Shown here one piece after another: positions 50,660-59,405 of a stretch of DNA of 64,000 bases (position 1 is the stretch's first letter; the number at the start of each line of letters is the position of its first letter). The notes beneath the pieces are model-generated. The model ran no database searches, was not told the DNA's origin, and saw nothing but the letters and a program-made list of their open reading frames with translations. This DNA comes from Phytomonospora sp040655735 (lineage in GTDB: Bacteria > Actinomycetota > Actinomycetes > Mycobacteriales > Micromonosporaceae). The DNA is taken from NCBI RefSeq assembly GCF_040655735.1, contig NZ_JBFAKK010000012.1, forward strand, positions 186,001 to 250,000, given 5' to 3'. A program made the position numbers and the translations under genes.

Positions 50660-51538
50660 TCAGGCGCCGAACGCCTCGGCGTGGTCCCGGGCGAAGTCGG
50701 TGAAGTCGCGCGGGGGCCTGCCGAGGAGTTCGGCGACGGTGTCGGTGGAGTACTGGCCCCAGCCCGAGGCGTAGGCCTGTGCGTACTCCTCCAGCATGTC
50801 CACGATCCAGGGCGGGACGCCGTATCCGCGCAGTGTGGCGCGCTTGGTCTCGTCGCTGACCGCGCGGTACTCCACGGGCTTGCCGAGCACGGTGCCGAGG
50901 TGCTCGGCGACCTCTTCCATCGACAGCAGGCGCGGGCCGGAGAGCGTGTAGGCCTTGCCGTGGTGGCGGCCGGGGTCGTCGAGCAGGACGCGGGCGGCGG
51001 AGGCGGCGATGTCACGGGCGTCGATCATGGCGAGGCGCGCGGCGGCGAGGTTGAGCGAGAAGGTGCCGGTGGCGGCGATGTCGCCGGCCTCGTTGAGGAG
51101 GTTCTGCATGAACCAGTGCGGGTGCAGGATGGTCCAGCGCATGCCGGAGTTCTCGATCTCGCGGTCCGACAGGGCGTGCAGCCTGCCCGAGCGGTTGGGG
51201 GCGTCGTGGGCGGCGCCGATCGCCGACATCCGCACGACGCGTTCGACCCCGGCCCGGCGGGCGGCCCAGAGGGCGTTCATGTGGTTCTCGGGAGCGCGGG
51301 GACTGTTGGGCGTCAGGAGCCAGAGGTCCTGCGCGCCTTCGAAAGCGGGGGTCAGGGTGCGCGGGTCTTCGAGGTCGCCGACGTAGGGCTTGACTCCCCG
51401 GGCGAGCAGACCGTCGGCTTCGGACTCGTCGAGGACGAGCGCGCGCAGGTCCACATCGGACTCGGCGAGTTCGGCGATGAGCGCGGTGGACACGGTTCCG
51501 GTCGCGCCGGTGAGCAAAATGGTGCGGGACATGGTCAT
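50660..51538 (-). CDS. NmrA/SDR-like NAD(P)-binding protein
   Basis: A 292-residue protein with Rossmann motif TILLTGATGTVSTALIAEL, an extended-SDR core (VGDLEDPRTL, LWLLTPNSP, VVRMSAIGA) and a C-terminal helical part. No Tyr-x-x-x-Lys catalytic pair is obvious, as in NmrA-type proteins, which often act as sensors or reductases on quinones. The start ATG overlaps the stop of the transporter gene (ATGA), so it is the second gene of a two-gene operon. Confidence 0.8.
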   Translation of the reverse strand: MTMSRTILLTGATGTVSTALIAELAESDVDLRALVLDESEADGLLARGVKPYVGDLEDPRTLTPAFEGAQDLWLLTPNSPRAPENHMNALWAARRAGVERVVRMSAIGAAHDAPNRSGRLHALSDREIENSGMRWTILHPHWFMQNLLNEAGDIAATGTFSLNLAAARLAMIDARDIAASAARVLLDDPGRHHGKAYTLSGPRLLSMEEVAEHLGTVLGKPVEYRAVSDETKRATLRGYGVPPWIVDMLEEYAQAYASGWGQYSTDTVAELLGRPPRDFTDFARDHAEAFGA

Positions 51539-52464
51539 GCTCCTCGGTGGAAGAGGTTGCGGACGGCGGCGGGGGTGAGCTGGGCGGCGGCGATGGCGGC
51601 GAAGGCGAGGACGAATCCGAGTCCCTGCACGGGAGTGAGGGATTCGTCGAGGAAGAGCCAGCCGAGGATCGTGGCGACCGCCGGGGAGAGCAGGGCGAGG
51701 AAGGACACGGCGACGACGGGGAGCCGTCCGATCCCGTTGAACCAGATGACGAAGGACAGCAGGGCGCCGACCACGCCGAGCCACAGGTAACCGCCGATGG
51801 CGGGCAGGTCGAGGGCGGGCGGGAGCCCTTCGAAGGCGAGGGCGAGCGGGACGAGGACGAGTCCGCCGGCGGTGAGCTGCCAGCCGGCGATGGTGGCGGG
51901 GCCGGCGCCCTCGGGGCGTCCCCAGCGTTTGGTGAGGACGATCCCGGCGGCCATGACTCCGGCGGCGCCGACGCCGGCGAGGACGCCGAGCAGGTCGAAG
52001 GCGAGGGTGCCGCGCAGGACGATCAGCCCGACGCCGAGCACGCCGACGGCTCCCCAGGCCAGGCGCCAGCGGGTCGGTTTCTCGCCGAGGAGCAGGAAGG
52101 CGAGGCCGACGACGAGCAGCGGCTGGACGGCCGTGAGGGTCGCGGCGACTCCGCCGGGGAGGCGGTAGGCGGCCACGAAGAGCAGGGTGAACAGGGCGCC
52201 GATGTTGAGCGTGCCGAGCAGCAGTGAGCGCCACAGCCATGCGCCGCGCGGGAGCCGGCGGGTGAAGGCGAGCAGGATCAGGCCGGCCGGGAGGGCGCGC
52301 AGGACGCCGGAGACGAGGGGGTGGCCGGTGGGCAGGAACTCGGTGGTGACCAGGTAGGTCGTGCCCCAGCTGGCGGGCGCGGTGGCGGTCAGCAGGGTGA
52401 GTCCGAGGGTGCGGCCGGGCGGGGCCGCGGGGCGCGGGCCGGATCGGCTCAGTGCCTGAACCAT
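51535..52464 (-). CDS. EamA/DMT-family transporter
   Basis: A 309-residue protein with ten hydrophobic segments in two EamA repeats (ASWGTTYLVTTEFLPTGHP, GVAATLTAVQPLLVV, FLLLGEKPTRWR in the first; GGYLWLGVVGALLSFVIWF, FLALLSPAVATILGW, DESLTPVQGLG in the second). It probably exports metabolites such as amino acids. AAGGAG 6 bases before ATG 52464 selects that start. The divergent MarR-type gene likely controls it. Confidence 0.85.
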   Translation of the reverse strand: MVQALSRSGPRPAAPPGRTLGLTLLTATAPASWGTTYLVTTEFLPTGHPLVSGVLRALPAGLILLAFTRRLPRGAWLWRSLLLGTLNIGALFTLLFVAAYRLPGGVAATLTAVQPLLVVGLAFLLLGEKPTRWRLAWGAVGVLGVGLIVLRGTLAFDLLGVLAGVGAAGVMAAGIVLTKRWGRPEGAGPATIAGWQLTAGGLVLVPLALAFEGLPPALDLPAIGGYLWLGVVGALLSFVIWFNGIGRLPVVAVSFLALLSPAVATILGWLFLDESLTPVQGLGFVLAFAAIAAAQLTPAAVRNLFHRGA

Positions 52465-52490
52465 TGGGAACTCCTTAACATTGAACATTT

Positions 52491-52564
52491 CAACGTTGAG
52501 AAGACTAGCGCGATGTTATGGTGACGTCAAACTGTTCGACATTGAGATGTTCGCCGAGGGGGAG
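52491..52564. promoter_or_regulatory. operator-like inverted repeats before marR and the DMT gene
   Basis: CAACGTTG (52491-52498) is a perfect palindrome; CGACAT and ATGTTCG around TGAG (about 52537-52553) form a second, looser one. They lie between the divergent genes. Confidence 0.4.
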
Positions 52565-52567
52565 ACC

Positions 52568-53077
52568 GTGCAGGACAACGTCGACTGGCGGCTCGATCAG
52601 TGGCGCAAGGAGCGGCCCGACATCGACCCCTCGCCCATGGGCGTCGTGGCCCGCATCCAGCGCGCCTGCCGGCTGCTCGAACGCGAGCTGCGCGACAACT
52701 TCGCCGCCTACGACCTGCAGATCTGGGAGTTCGACATCCTGGGCACCCTGCGCCGCTCGGGTTCGGCGCTGACCGCCGGGCAGCTCGTGGAGTCGGCGAT
52801 GGTCACCTCCGGCGCGATCACCAACCGCATCGACCGGCTCGTCGCGAAAGGGCTGGTCACCCGCGAGGTCGATCCCGGCAACCGGCGCAGCGTGCAGATC
52901 GCCTTGACCCCGACGGGCCTGGAGTTGATCGACCGGGTCGTCGTCGCGCACGTCGACCTTGAGGCGAAGATCCTCGACCGGCTCAGCCCCGGCGACCGCG
53001 AAGGACTCGCCGGACTGCTGCGGACGCTGCTGCTCAGCCTCGGTGACGAGGCGCCCGTCAACCCGCTGAACTCCTGA
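52568..53077 (+). CDS. MarR-family regulator
   Basis: About 169 residues from GTG 52568, which has GGGGGAG upstream. An N-terminal helix WRLDQWRKERPDIDPSPMG precedes the winged helix: IWEFDILGTLRRSGSALTAGQL, VTSGAITNRIDRLVAKGLVTREVDPGNRR in blocks, and the C-terminal LSPGDREGLAGLLRTLLLSL dimer helix. ATG 52547 is an alternative start. It is divergent from the DMT/NmrA operon and likely regulates it. Confidence 0.85.
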   Translation: MQDNVDWRLDQWRKERPDIDPSPMGVVARIQRACRLLERELRDNFAAYDLQIWEFDILGTLRRSGSALTAGQLVESAMVTSGAITNRIDRLVAKGLVTREVDPGNRRSVQIALTPTGLELIDRVVVAHVDLEAKILDRLSPGDREGLAGLLRTLLLSLGDEAPVNPLNS

Positions 53078-53165
53078 CCTCGCGTTCAAGCTCGGCTCAA
53101 GGTTTATCGCGGGCCGCCGCCCGACACTGGCCTGACTCAAGCGATCGAGGAAGGCCGGCCGAACA

Positions 53166-53651
53166 GTGAGCTACCCGCAGCAGCAGAACCACCCGCAGCA
53201 CCAGCACTACCCGCCCCAGAACTGGCAGCGGACTCCGCCGCCGCAGGGCTATGCACCGCCGCCGCCCCCGGCGCCGGATCCCCGACTGGAGCGGGGAAGG
53301 AAGCTCCAGCGCTTCCTGCGGATCATCATCGTGATCGCGCTCGGCGGTGCGGCGGCGTACTTCGGGGTCTACTACGGCTTCATCTACAACGGACGGCCCG
53401 AGGTCGGCGACTGCCTCAGCGCCACGACCAAGGAGTTCGCGGGCTGGCTGCTGGTCGACTGCTCCGACCCGACGGCGGCCTATGAGGTCGTCGCCGTGCA
53501 GACCGGCGGAAAGTACGACCGCGACCTGCACACCTGCGATCCCTACCCCGACGGTCAGGCCTTCTACGAGGGTGCCGGGCGCAAGGGCAGGACCTCGTGG
53601 GAGATGTGCGTGGTGCCGCTCGGTTCGGACGACGCGACCGCGCCGAAGTAG
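53166..53651 (+). CDS. LppU/SCO3897-like protein
   Basis: A 161-residue protein with a Gln/Pro/Tyr-rich cytoplasmic N-terminus (SYPQQQNHPQHQHYPP), one membrane helix IIIVIALGGAAAYFGVYYGF near residue 62 and an exported domain with GDCLSAT, VDCSDPTAAYEVVAV, HTCDP and WEMCVV. The Cys pattern and AxYEVV segment resemble the actinobacterial LppU/SCO3897 family. It starts at GTG 53166; a hairpin terminator follows. Confidence 0.6.
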   Translation: MSYPQQQNHPQHQHYPPQNWQRTPPPQGYAPPPPPAPDPRLERGRKLQRFLRIIIVIALGGAAAYFGVYYGFIYNGRPEVGDCLSATTKEFAGWLLVDCSDPTAAYEVVAVQTGGKYDRDLHTCDPYPDGQAFYEGAGRKGRTSWEMCVVPLGSDDATAPK

Positions 53652-53683
53652 GCGCGGTAAGGGAAGTAGAGAACAGGAGACCG

Positions 53684-53718
53684 TCCCGGCCGGTCCGCCC
53701 CAATGGGACCGGCCGGGA
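53684..53718. terminator. hairpin terminator
   Basis: TCCCGGCCGGTCC (53684-53696) pairs perfectly with 53706-53718, between two convergent genes. Confidence 0.7.
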
Positions 53719-53731
53719 AGCTCTCACACCG

Positions 53732-54124
53732 TCAGAAGCGCTGGGGTGGTACTGGTCCAGCCTGCTGCGGTGGAGGAGGGGGCCCCTGGTAGACCGGCTG
53801 CGGCGGTCCGGAGACCGGGGCCGGTGACGAGACCGGGGCGGACTGGTCGGCGCGGCGGCGTCCCCCGATGCTCACGACGCCGCCGGCGAGGACCAGGACC
53901 AGGCCGAAGCCGATGTTCATCAGACCCTCGTCGCGGGAACCGGCGTCGAGGCTTCCGTTGACGGAGCGGCATTCCTGGACTTCGCTGCGGACCTGGCAGT
54001 CCCAGTTGAAGCTGATCGACGTGTTCTGCTGGAAGTCGTCGTAGTAGATGATGTAGCCGATGCCGGCGAGCGCGACGCCGGCGACGAGCAGGACGATCTG
54101 GAACACACGGGCTAGCGGGTGCAT
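53732..54124 (-). CDS. two-helix membrane protein
   Basis: A 130-residue protein from ATG 54124: helix VFQIVLLVAGVALAGIGYIIYY, an exterior loop with a Cys pair (NWDCQVRSEVQECRSVNG), helix MNIGFGLVLVLAGGVVSIGG, and a Pro/Gln-rich cytoplasmic tail. The loop Cys pair probably forms a disulfide outside the cell. The Pro/Gln tail resembles that of its convergent neighbour at 53166. Function unknown. Confidence 0.6.
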   Translation of the reverse strand: MHPLARVFQIVLLVAGVALAGIGYIIYYDDFQQNTSISFNWDCQVRSEVQECRSVNGSLDAGSRDEGLMNIGFGLVLVLAGGVVSIGGRRRADQSAPVSSPAPVSGPPQPVYQGPPPPPQQAGPVPPQRF

Positions 54125-54216
54125 GAAGTGCGAGGCTCCTGTCGGGTGGGCTGGATCTTCGGCCCACGGTAGGCAGGAGCCCGGCGGTTTACCTTGAGCG
54201 AATCTTGAGCCCCGGG

Positions 54217-54456
54217 TCAGCCTTTCGCGCGGCGGCTCTTGGCGGCGTAGTGCTGGAAGAACATGAATAGTCCCGTGGCGAGAAGTGCCGCCAGCGGGAG
54301 CAGCGGCACGTAGGAGACCCATGCGAGGGACTGGCCGCCGAACGCCAGGGTGAGCGCGGTGATCACGGTGGTCGTGGTGAACACGATCGACGTCCAGCGG
54401 TGGAAGGTCCGGACCCGCGGACCGCGGGTGGCTGCGGCGGTGTTGTCGGAACTCAT
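54217..54456 (-). CDS. small two-helix membrane protein
   Basis: A 79-residue protein with hydrophobic segments IVFTTTTVITALTLAFGG and YVPLLPLAALLATGLFMFF and a basic C-terminus. The WTSIVF...HRW arrangement near the first helix recalls small membrane proteins next to oxidoreductases, but no assignment is safe. G-rich runs follow upstream at 54565-54602. Confidence 0.55.
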   Translation of the reverse strand: MSSDNTAAATRGPRVRTFHRWTSIVFTTTTVITALTLAFGGQSLAWVSYVPLLPLAALLATGLFMFFQHYAAKSRRAKG

Positions 54457-54738
54457 CGTGGCCTCCGGTGGTGAGGTCGGGCTTTGACGCCTTCGACGCT
54501 AGTGCGGGGCCGTGACCTGCGCTTCTCGATTCCTGACCGGTCGTCCTTGCGAGGGATGCGGCTTGGCGGGGCGGGGCGGGGGCTAGGAGGGTCGGGGCGG
54601 GACGGTTAAGCGTTCGGGGGACGTCGGCACGCCTGGTTTCGTCTCTTGTGGAATGTCGGGGAGATCGGGATCGCTTGTGGTGGCGGGACCGCGGCAGCCC
54701 CACCCTGCGCGCGGTCCCACCCTTGCGTCGGCGGGAGG

Positions 54739-55677
54739 CTACTTCCCGGCGAAGGCGTCGACTCCGGTCAGTTGCGCCGAGAGCGTCCACAGCCGCGCGG
54801 CCTCGGCGGGGGCGATGGCCTCCGGTGCCGGGTCGGGGGCCTCATCGACCTCGCAGTCTTGGAGGTGCACGCCGCCCAGTCCTTCGAGCTGCGGTGAGGT
54901 CGCTGCCCAGACGGCCGTCGCGGCACCCTGTTCGGGGGTTTTGAAGCCCTCGCCGATCTCCTTGCCGTCCTCGTCGATCCAGCCCATGGCGACCATTTCG
55001 GCCTTGGGCAGGTGCCGCTGGAGGGGCGTGAGGATGGCGCCGGGGTGGAGGGAGAAGGCGCGGACCTTCGACTCGCGGGCGAGGGCGTCGAGGTGGGCGG
55101 CGAAGAGGATGTTGGCGGTCTTGGCCTGGGCGTAGGCCTCCCACTTGTTGTAGCCCTGCCCGAAATGGACGTCGTCCCAGCGGATCGGTGAGCGCCGAAG
55201 ATCGCCGGAGGAAACGACGACGACGCGGGCGCCGGGTGCGAGCGAGGGCCAGAGGCGGTTGGCGAGGGCGTAGTGGCCGAGGTGGTTGGTGGCGAACTGC
55301 GCTTCCCAGCCGGGGCCGATGCGCGTTTCGGGGCAGGCCATGATGCCGGCGTTGTTGATGAGGATGTCGATGCGGCGGCCGGAGGCGCTGAAGCGCTCGG
55401 CGAAGGCGGCGACGCTGTCGAGGTCGCCGAGGTCGAGGGTGTCGACCTCGGTGTTGGGGATGTCGGCGAGGTTCTCGGCGGCGACGTCGGGTCGTCGTGC
55501 CGGGACGACGACCCGGGCGCCGGCGCCGGTGAGCGCGCGGGTGATTTCGAGGCCGAGGCCGGAGTAGCCGCCGGTGACGACGGCGAGTTTGCCGTGCAGG
55601 TCGATGCCGCGCAGGACGTTGAAGGCGGTGCTGGTGGCGCCGAAGCCCGAACCGATCTTGTGTTGCGGTGTGGTCAT
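54739..55677 (-). CDS. short-chain dehydrogenase/reductase
   Basis: A 312-residue SDR with the nucleotide motif VVTGGYSGLGLEITRAL, NNAGIMACPE, the active-site Ser in VVVSSGDLR and the YAQAKTANILFA pair (Tyr-x-x-x-Lys), followed by SLHPGAILTPL. The NNAG and GYSGLG forms are typical of retinol-dehydrogenase-like classical SDRs. ATG 55677 is used. Its substrate is unknown. A hairpin near 54679-54723 downstream could terminate it. Confidence 0.88.
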   Translation of the reverse strand: MTTPQHKIGSGFGATSTAFNVLRGIDLHGKLAVVTGGYSGLGLEITRALTGAGARVVVPARRPDVAAENLADIPNTEVDTLDLGDLDSVAAFAERFSASGRRIDILINNAGIMACPETRIGPGWEAQFATNHLGHYALANRLWPSLAPGARVVVVSSGDLRRSPIRWDDVHFGQGYNKWEAYAQAKTANILFAAHLDALARESKVRAFSLHPGAILTPLQRHLPKAEMVAMGWIDEDGKEIGEGFKTPEQGAATAVWAATSPQLEGLGGVHLQDCEVDEAPDPAPEAIAPAEAARLWTLSAQLTGVDAFAGK

Positions 55678-55839
55678 GGCGGCGACGCTACGACCTGGAG
55701 CGCGCTCTAGGTCAAGGCTCGGGGGGATGGCTCGGGCGGCACGGTTCGGGAGGGTTTGGGGCGGGTCCGTCAGCTGAAGCGGGTGAGGTCTTGGGGGTCG
55801 TGGAGGTCCCACATGCGGTGGCGGCCGCGGAGTCGGCGC

Positions 55840-56021
55840 ACGAGCAGCCGCGGTGGAGGCGGCGGGAACGCGGGCAATTGCATCGAAGCGGGCCACCTCG
55901 CCAACGGCACCGGCATCGCCCCCGAGACACCAAGGACCGCACCGGCCCCGTCTTCACCTTCACGCCCGACACTTGGACCGGCTTCGTCGCCGGCCTCAAG
56001 TCCGGCGAGTTCGACGGCTAG
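55840..56021 (+). pseudogene. DUF397 domain remnant
   Basis: A DUF397-type protein fragment: TSSRGGGGGNAGNCIEAGH in one frame, then after a single-base loss near 55920 RDTKDRTGPVFTFTPDTW and FVAGLKSGEFDG to the TAG at 56019-56021. DUF397 proteins usually follow an XRE-type regulator gene, missing here. There is no start codon in frame with the second part. Confidence 0.65.
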
Positions 56022-56073
56022 GGCGTGTCTTGTGCAGTGTCGGGCGAGTTCGGGGCACGCTCAGCACACGCCC
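56018..56073. mobile_element. short MITE-end palindrome
   Basis: CTAG at 56018-56021 then GGGCGTGT (56021-56028) with ACACGCCC at 56066-56073. These ends resemble the two 166-bp MITEs and the TAG again is a stop codon, here of the DUF397 remnant. Interpreted as a decayed or solo copy. Confidence 0.45.
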
Positions 56074-56111
56074 GAGACAGGCCGTGAACCAACACCGCCC
56101 TTTGTGGACGC

Positions 56112-56354
56112 TCATCCGGCGCTGACGGTCAGAGTCGCGCAGTCGTCGACTCCCAACCCGGACAGCACGGCCCGGATCCGCTCCAGGGCCGCGGTCGGGT
56201 CCGAGCTCGCCGCGATCTCCAGGTCAAGGTGGCAGCGGCCCATGCCACCGCCCGCCCCGCTGACCTCGCCGTCGAGCTCGAACGCCGCTTCCAACGCCTC
56301 CTCGACCTCATCACGGTCGATCGGCAGCCCCACGAAGACGATCTCGACGAACAC
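56112..56354 (-). CDS. small conserved hypothetical protein
   Basis: An 80-residue protein from GTG 56354, with GGAGG upstream at a good distance; GTG 56357 is next to it. It reads FVEIVFVGLPIDRDEVEEALEAAF, then CHLDLEIAASSDPTAALERIRAVLSGL. The beta-alpha-beta rhythm suggests a small ferredoxin-like or ACT-like fold. No family was recognised. It lies between a decayed region and the TioE regulator gene, reading the same way as the latter. Confidence 0.5.
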   Translation of the reverse strand: MFVEIVFVGLPIDRDEVEEALEAAFELDGEVSGAGGGMGRCHLDLEIAASSDPTAALERIRAVLSGLGVDDCATLTVSAG

Positions 56355-56433
56355 CACGGTCCTCCATCCCAGCTTGTTCACCGATGCGACCAGCTCTGTT
56401 CCCGCTGCCCAGCCTTCAACCGTCCCTGACCAC

Positions 56434-57186
56434 TCAACTCTCCGCGCCCTCTGCGTCCCCGCCCCGCACCTCCAGGTACGCACTCAGCCGAGTGGCCGCC
56501 TTCAGCATCGCCAAACCCTGCCACCGCAACCTGTCCCGCCAATCGCTCAACGCACGAGACAAACCCTCCGTCCCCCCGGCCGCCCGCACCTGCCGCACCA
56601 CCTCGCCGATCTGCCCCAAGAGGTAACCCCCACGCCTCAACAGATGCGCCAGCTCGGCATCACGAACGTCGGCCGCCTCGTAAACCCGATACCCCGTCCC
56701 CGGATCCCTTCTGGGCGAGAGGATCCCGAGCTCCTCCCAGTTCCGCAGCGTCGCCGGCGTCACCCCCAGCAGATGAGCCAGCTCGCCGATGGACCGAGGC
56801 TCGGCGGCCGAGCCCGCCGACCCTCCGTCGGCCACACCCGGTTCATCCTCGCCCCCGCGCACCAGGTCGCCCACGGCTTCACGCACAGACTCAAGAGTCG
56901 CCCGATCCCTCAACAACCTGCTGTGCCCCCGGTCGATCGTCAGCAGCACGTCATCGACGTTCCCGTCGTTCGCCGCGAGCATCACCCTCCCTCCCGTCGC
57001 GTACCCATAGGCCACGACGAGAGCCAGATAGGCCCTGAGCGCAGCGGCGTGAACCTCCGTGTAGACCCGGTACCCACTCGCCGTCCGCTCCGCTTCCGGC
57101 AGGAAGCCGTCGGCCTCATAGTTGCGCACGGCCTGAGTGGAGATCCCGTGCTCGCGGGCCAGATCCGTCGGTCGCAGTCTTCTCAT
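56434..57186 (-). CDS. TioE-type regulator with two MerR HTH domains
   Basis: A 250-residue protein with two MerR helix-turn-helix domains. The first (LRPTDLAREHGISTQAVRNYE, then SGYRVYTEVHAAALRAYLAL) spans residues 4-60, the second (RSIGELAHLLGVTPATLRNWE, TGYRVYEAADVRDAELA) about 131-185. Two tandem MerR domains in one chain are known for the TioE group of actinomycete regulators. A perfect 11-bp inverted repeat sits in the gap to the divergent esterase-like gene, which is its probable target. Confidence 0.85.
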   Translation of the reverse strand: MRRLRPTDLAREHGISTQAVRNYEADGFLPEAERTASGYRVYTEVHAAALRAYLALVVAYGYATGGRVMLAANDGNVDDVLLTIDRGHSRLLRDRATLESVREAVGDLVRGGEDEPGVADGGSAGSAAEPRSIGELAHLLGVTPATLRNWEELGILSPRRDPGTGYRVYEAADVRDAELAHLLRRGGYLLGQIGEVVRQVRAAGGTEGLSRALSDWRDRLRWQGLAMLKAATRLSAYLEVRGGDAEGAES

Positions 57187-57189
57187 CGT

Positions 57190-57252
57190 GTTGAGACTTT
57201 ACCGACCACATACGCGACGAACGCCGCCAAAGTCTCAACGGCTGTCTCAAAG
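57190..57252. promoter_or_regulatory. TioE-type operator region
   Basis: GTTGAGACTTT (57190-57200) and its exact complement AAAGTCTCAAC (57229-57239), plus a third half-site TGTCTCAAAG (57243-57252), in the 81-base divergent gap. Confidence 0.6.
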
Positions 57253-57267
57253 ATAAGATTGGGACAC

Positions 57268-58401
57268 ATGCCAGCAACCGAAAAGACCCTCGAAGACCTC
57301 GTCCCGCCCTCCTGCGAACTCCTCGGCCTCGGCGAGCCCACCCACCTCGAACCGGCCTTCGCCCGCCACCGCAACGAGCTCTTCGAACAACTCGCCACCC
57401 TCACCGACCTCGGCTTTCGCTCCTTCGCCATCGAGAGCGACCGGATCGCGGGCCTCGCCGTCGACGACTACGTCCGCGAAGGCGTCGGCACCCTCGACTC
57501 CGTGATGTCCGAGGGCTTCTCGCACGAGTTCGGCAAAGTCCCCGCCAACCGCACCCTCGTCGCCTGGTTGCGCGACCACAACGAGGGCCGCCCGCCCGCC
57601 GAGCGCATCTCCTTCCACGGCTTCGACTTCCAGACCGAGACCGTCAACGCCCCCAGCCCCCGCACCTACCTCGAACACGCCCGGGACTTCCTGAAGCTCG
57701 ACCTCGACATCGCCGGGGTCGCCGGCGACGACGAGAAGTGGCACCGCACCGAGTCCATCATGGACTCCACCAAGTCCCCCGGCCGCTCTGCGGAAGCCGC
57801 ACGGCTCCGGGCGATCGCCGAAGACCTCCGCACCGCCCTCAACAGCCGCGACCGCTCGCACCCCGCCTGGCACCGCGCCCGACTCCACCTCGAAGCCGGC
57901 ATCGATCTCCTGCGCTACCACCGCCAGTCGGCCGAACAAATGGACGAGACCCGCCGCATCTGCCGCCTGTCGGCCATGCGCGACGGCATCATGGCCAAGA
58001 ACCTCCTCGACATCCGCGAGCGCGAATCCCACCGCGGCCCCACCCTCGTCTACGCCCACAACCGCCACCTGCAGAAGAACTTCGCCCAGATGACGATGGG
58101 CCCCTACAACGTCACCTGGCCCCCGGCCGGCGCGCTCATCGCCCCGATCCTCGGCGACCGCTACGCCTTCATCGCCGGCAGCCTCGGCAGCAGCTCGGCC
58201 ATCGAGCTCGGCGAACCTCCCGCGGGCACCTACGAGGCGGCCCTCCAGCGACCGGACGGAAAGTGGTCGCTGACAACGGTTCCCGAACTCGGCTCCGCCC
58301 AGACGCGCACCGACACCAACCCGATGCAGGGCTACTTCCCCCTCGACACCGAGACCCTCGATCAGGCCGACGCGCTGCTCCACGTCACCGGTCCGCGGTG
58401 A
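57268..58401 (+). CDS. erythromycin esterase family protein
   Basis: A 377-residue protein of the Ere/EreA-like family. The N-terminal LLGLGEPTHLEPAFARHRNELF holds the family's GE..H signature, then FRSFAIESDRIAGLAVDDYV and a late VYAHNRHLQKNF with a conserved His. Ere enzymes hydrolyse the macrolide lactone ring, but many relatives act on other substrates. ATG 57268 is used. It is divergent from the TioE-type regulator, which fits inducible detoxification. Confidence 0.82.
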   Translation: MPATEKTLEDLVPPSCELLGLGEPTHLEPAFARHRNELFEQLATLTDLGFRSFAIESDRIAGLAVDDYVREGVGTLDSVMSEGFSHEFGKVPANRTLVAWLRDHNEGRPPAERISFHGFDFQTETVNAPSPRTYLEHARDFLKLDLDIAGVAGDDEKWHRTESIMDSTKSPGRSAEAARLRAIAEDLRTALNSRDRSHPAWHRARLHLEAGIDLLRYHRQSAEQMDETRRICRLSAMRDGIMAKNLLDIRERESHRGPTLVYAHNRHLQKNFAQMTMGPYNVTWPPAGALIAPILGDRYAFIAGSLGSSSAIELGEPPAGTYEAALQRPDGKWSLTTVPELGSAQTRTDTNPMQGYFPLDTETLDQADALLHVTGPR

Positions 58402-58460
58402 TCGGCGAGCCGGCGGCCGGACCGCACTAGAGTCGGGTCTTCCCGGATGACAGGAGAGCC

Positions 58461-59381
58461 ATGTCCACGCTCGAATTCGGTCCCGCCGTCGAACTCCTCG
58501 GCCACTGGCTGGTCAGACAGGGCGCGCCGACGGTCGCCGCCGAGTTCGTCGACGCGATCCCGCAGGGCTCTCCGGTCACCCCGCTCGACGGACCCGACGC
58601 CGTCGAGCGGCTGCTCACCGACTTCGTCGAGCAGCCGCTCGGCCGTCCCCTCGACGAGCCCACCCGCGTCCTCATCGCCGCACTCGCCGCCGCACTCGCC
58701 ACCGAGGCCGGCGAGCTGGTCCAGGTCACCACCGCAACGCCCGGCGAGCTCGTCGTGGTCGGCAAGAATGCCGAGGGCGGCAAGGTCTTCGGCCTCTCCC
58801 TCACACCCGCCACGCAGACGGACCCGGCCGATCCCTTCGAGCGGCTGCGGCTCACCTGCGCGGTCCTCGGCGAGTACGTGTGGCTCAACAACAACGACCG
58901 GCTCGACGTCGACGTCTCCGCCGAACGCCACGGCCTCGACGACCCCACCGACCTGCCCGCCTTCGCCGCCTGGTGGCCCACCTCGACCACCGCCGAGCGG
59001 CTGCTCGGCCACCTGTGGGACGAGCCCGGCCCACCCGTGCCCGTCGACGACGTGGCGTGGACCGAGTTCGCCGAGTGGTTCCACGAGCACAACGACGCCG
59101 GCGCCCGCAGCGGCGCCTGGGCCATGGAACTCATCGACGACGACGCCCTCGGCGACCCCGAGGCCCGCTACCCCGGCGACCGGCTCGTCGGCCGCCTCGG
59201 CGACGAGGTGCTCGCCGGCGCCCGCGAACTCGCGGGCGCCGACGTGCGCGCGGTCTACGGCATCGGTGTGCCCCTGCCCGACAACGACAGCGACGACGAT
59301 GAAGATTTCGGCGTCATCGCCGCGGTCATGTTCGTCGGGGACGAGACCGTGAGCGTGCTGACGGTGTCCGCCTCGGTCTAG
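58461..59381 (+). CDS. hypothetical acidic protein
   Basis: A 306-residue soluble acidic protein (many Asp/Glu) starting at ATG 58461 after ACAGGAGAG. Blocks are VELLGHWLVRQGAPTVAAEFVD, a Trp-rich middle (FAAWWPTSTTAERLLGHLWD, WTEFAEWFHEHND) and a C-terminal VIAAVMFVGDETVSVLTVSAS. No signal peptide, membrane segment or known motif is seen. It follows the esterase-like gene by 59 bases and reads the same way; co-transcription is possible. Confidence 0.55.
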   Translation: MSTLEFGPAVELLGHWLVRQGAPTVAAEFVDAIPQGSPVTPLDGPDAVERLLTDFVEQPLGRPLDEPTRVLIAALAAALATEAGELVQVTTATPGELVVVGKNAEGGKVFGLSLTPATQTDPADPFERLRLTCAVLGEYVWLNNNDRLDVDVSAERHGLDDPTDLPAFAAWWPTSTTAERLLGHLWDEPGPPVPVDDVAWTEFAEWFHEHNDAGARSGAWAMELIDDDALGDPEARYPGDRLVGRLGDEVLAGARELAGADVRAVYGIGVPLPDNDSDDDEDFGVIAAVMFVGDETVSVLTVSASV

Positions 59382-59405
59382 GCCTCCACGCCCGGAGTCC
59401 AGCGC

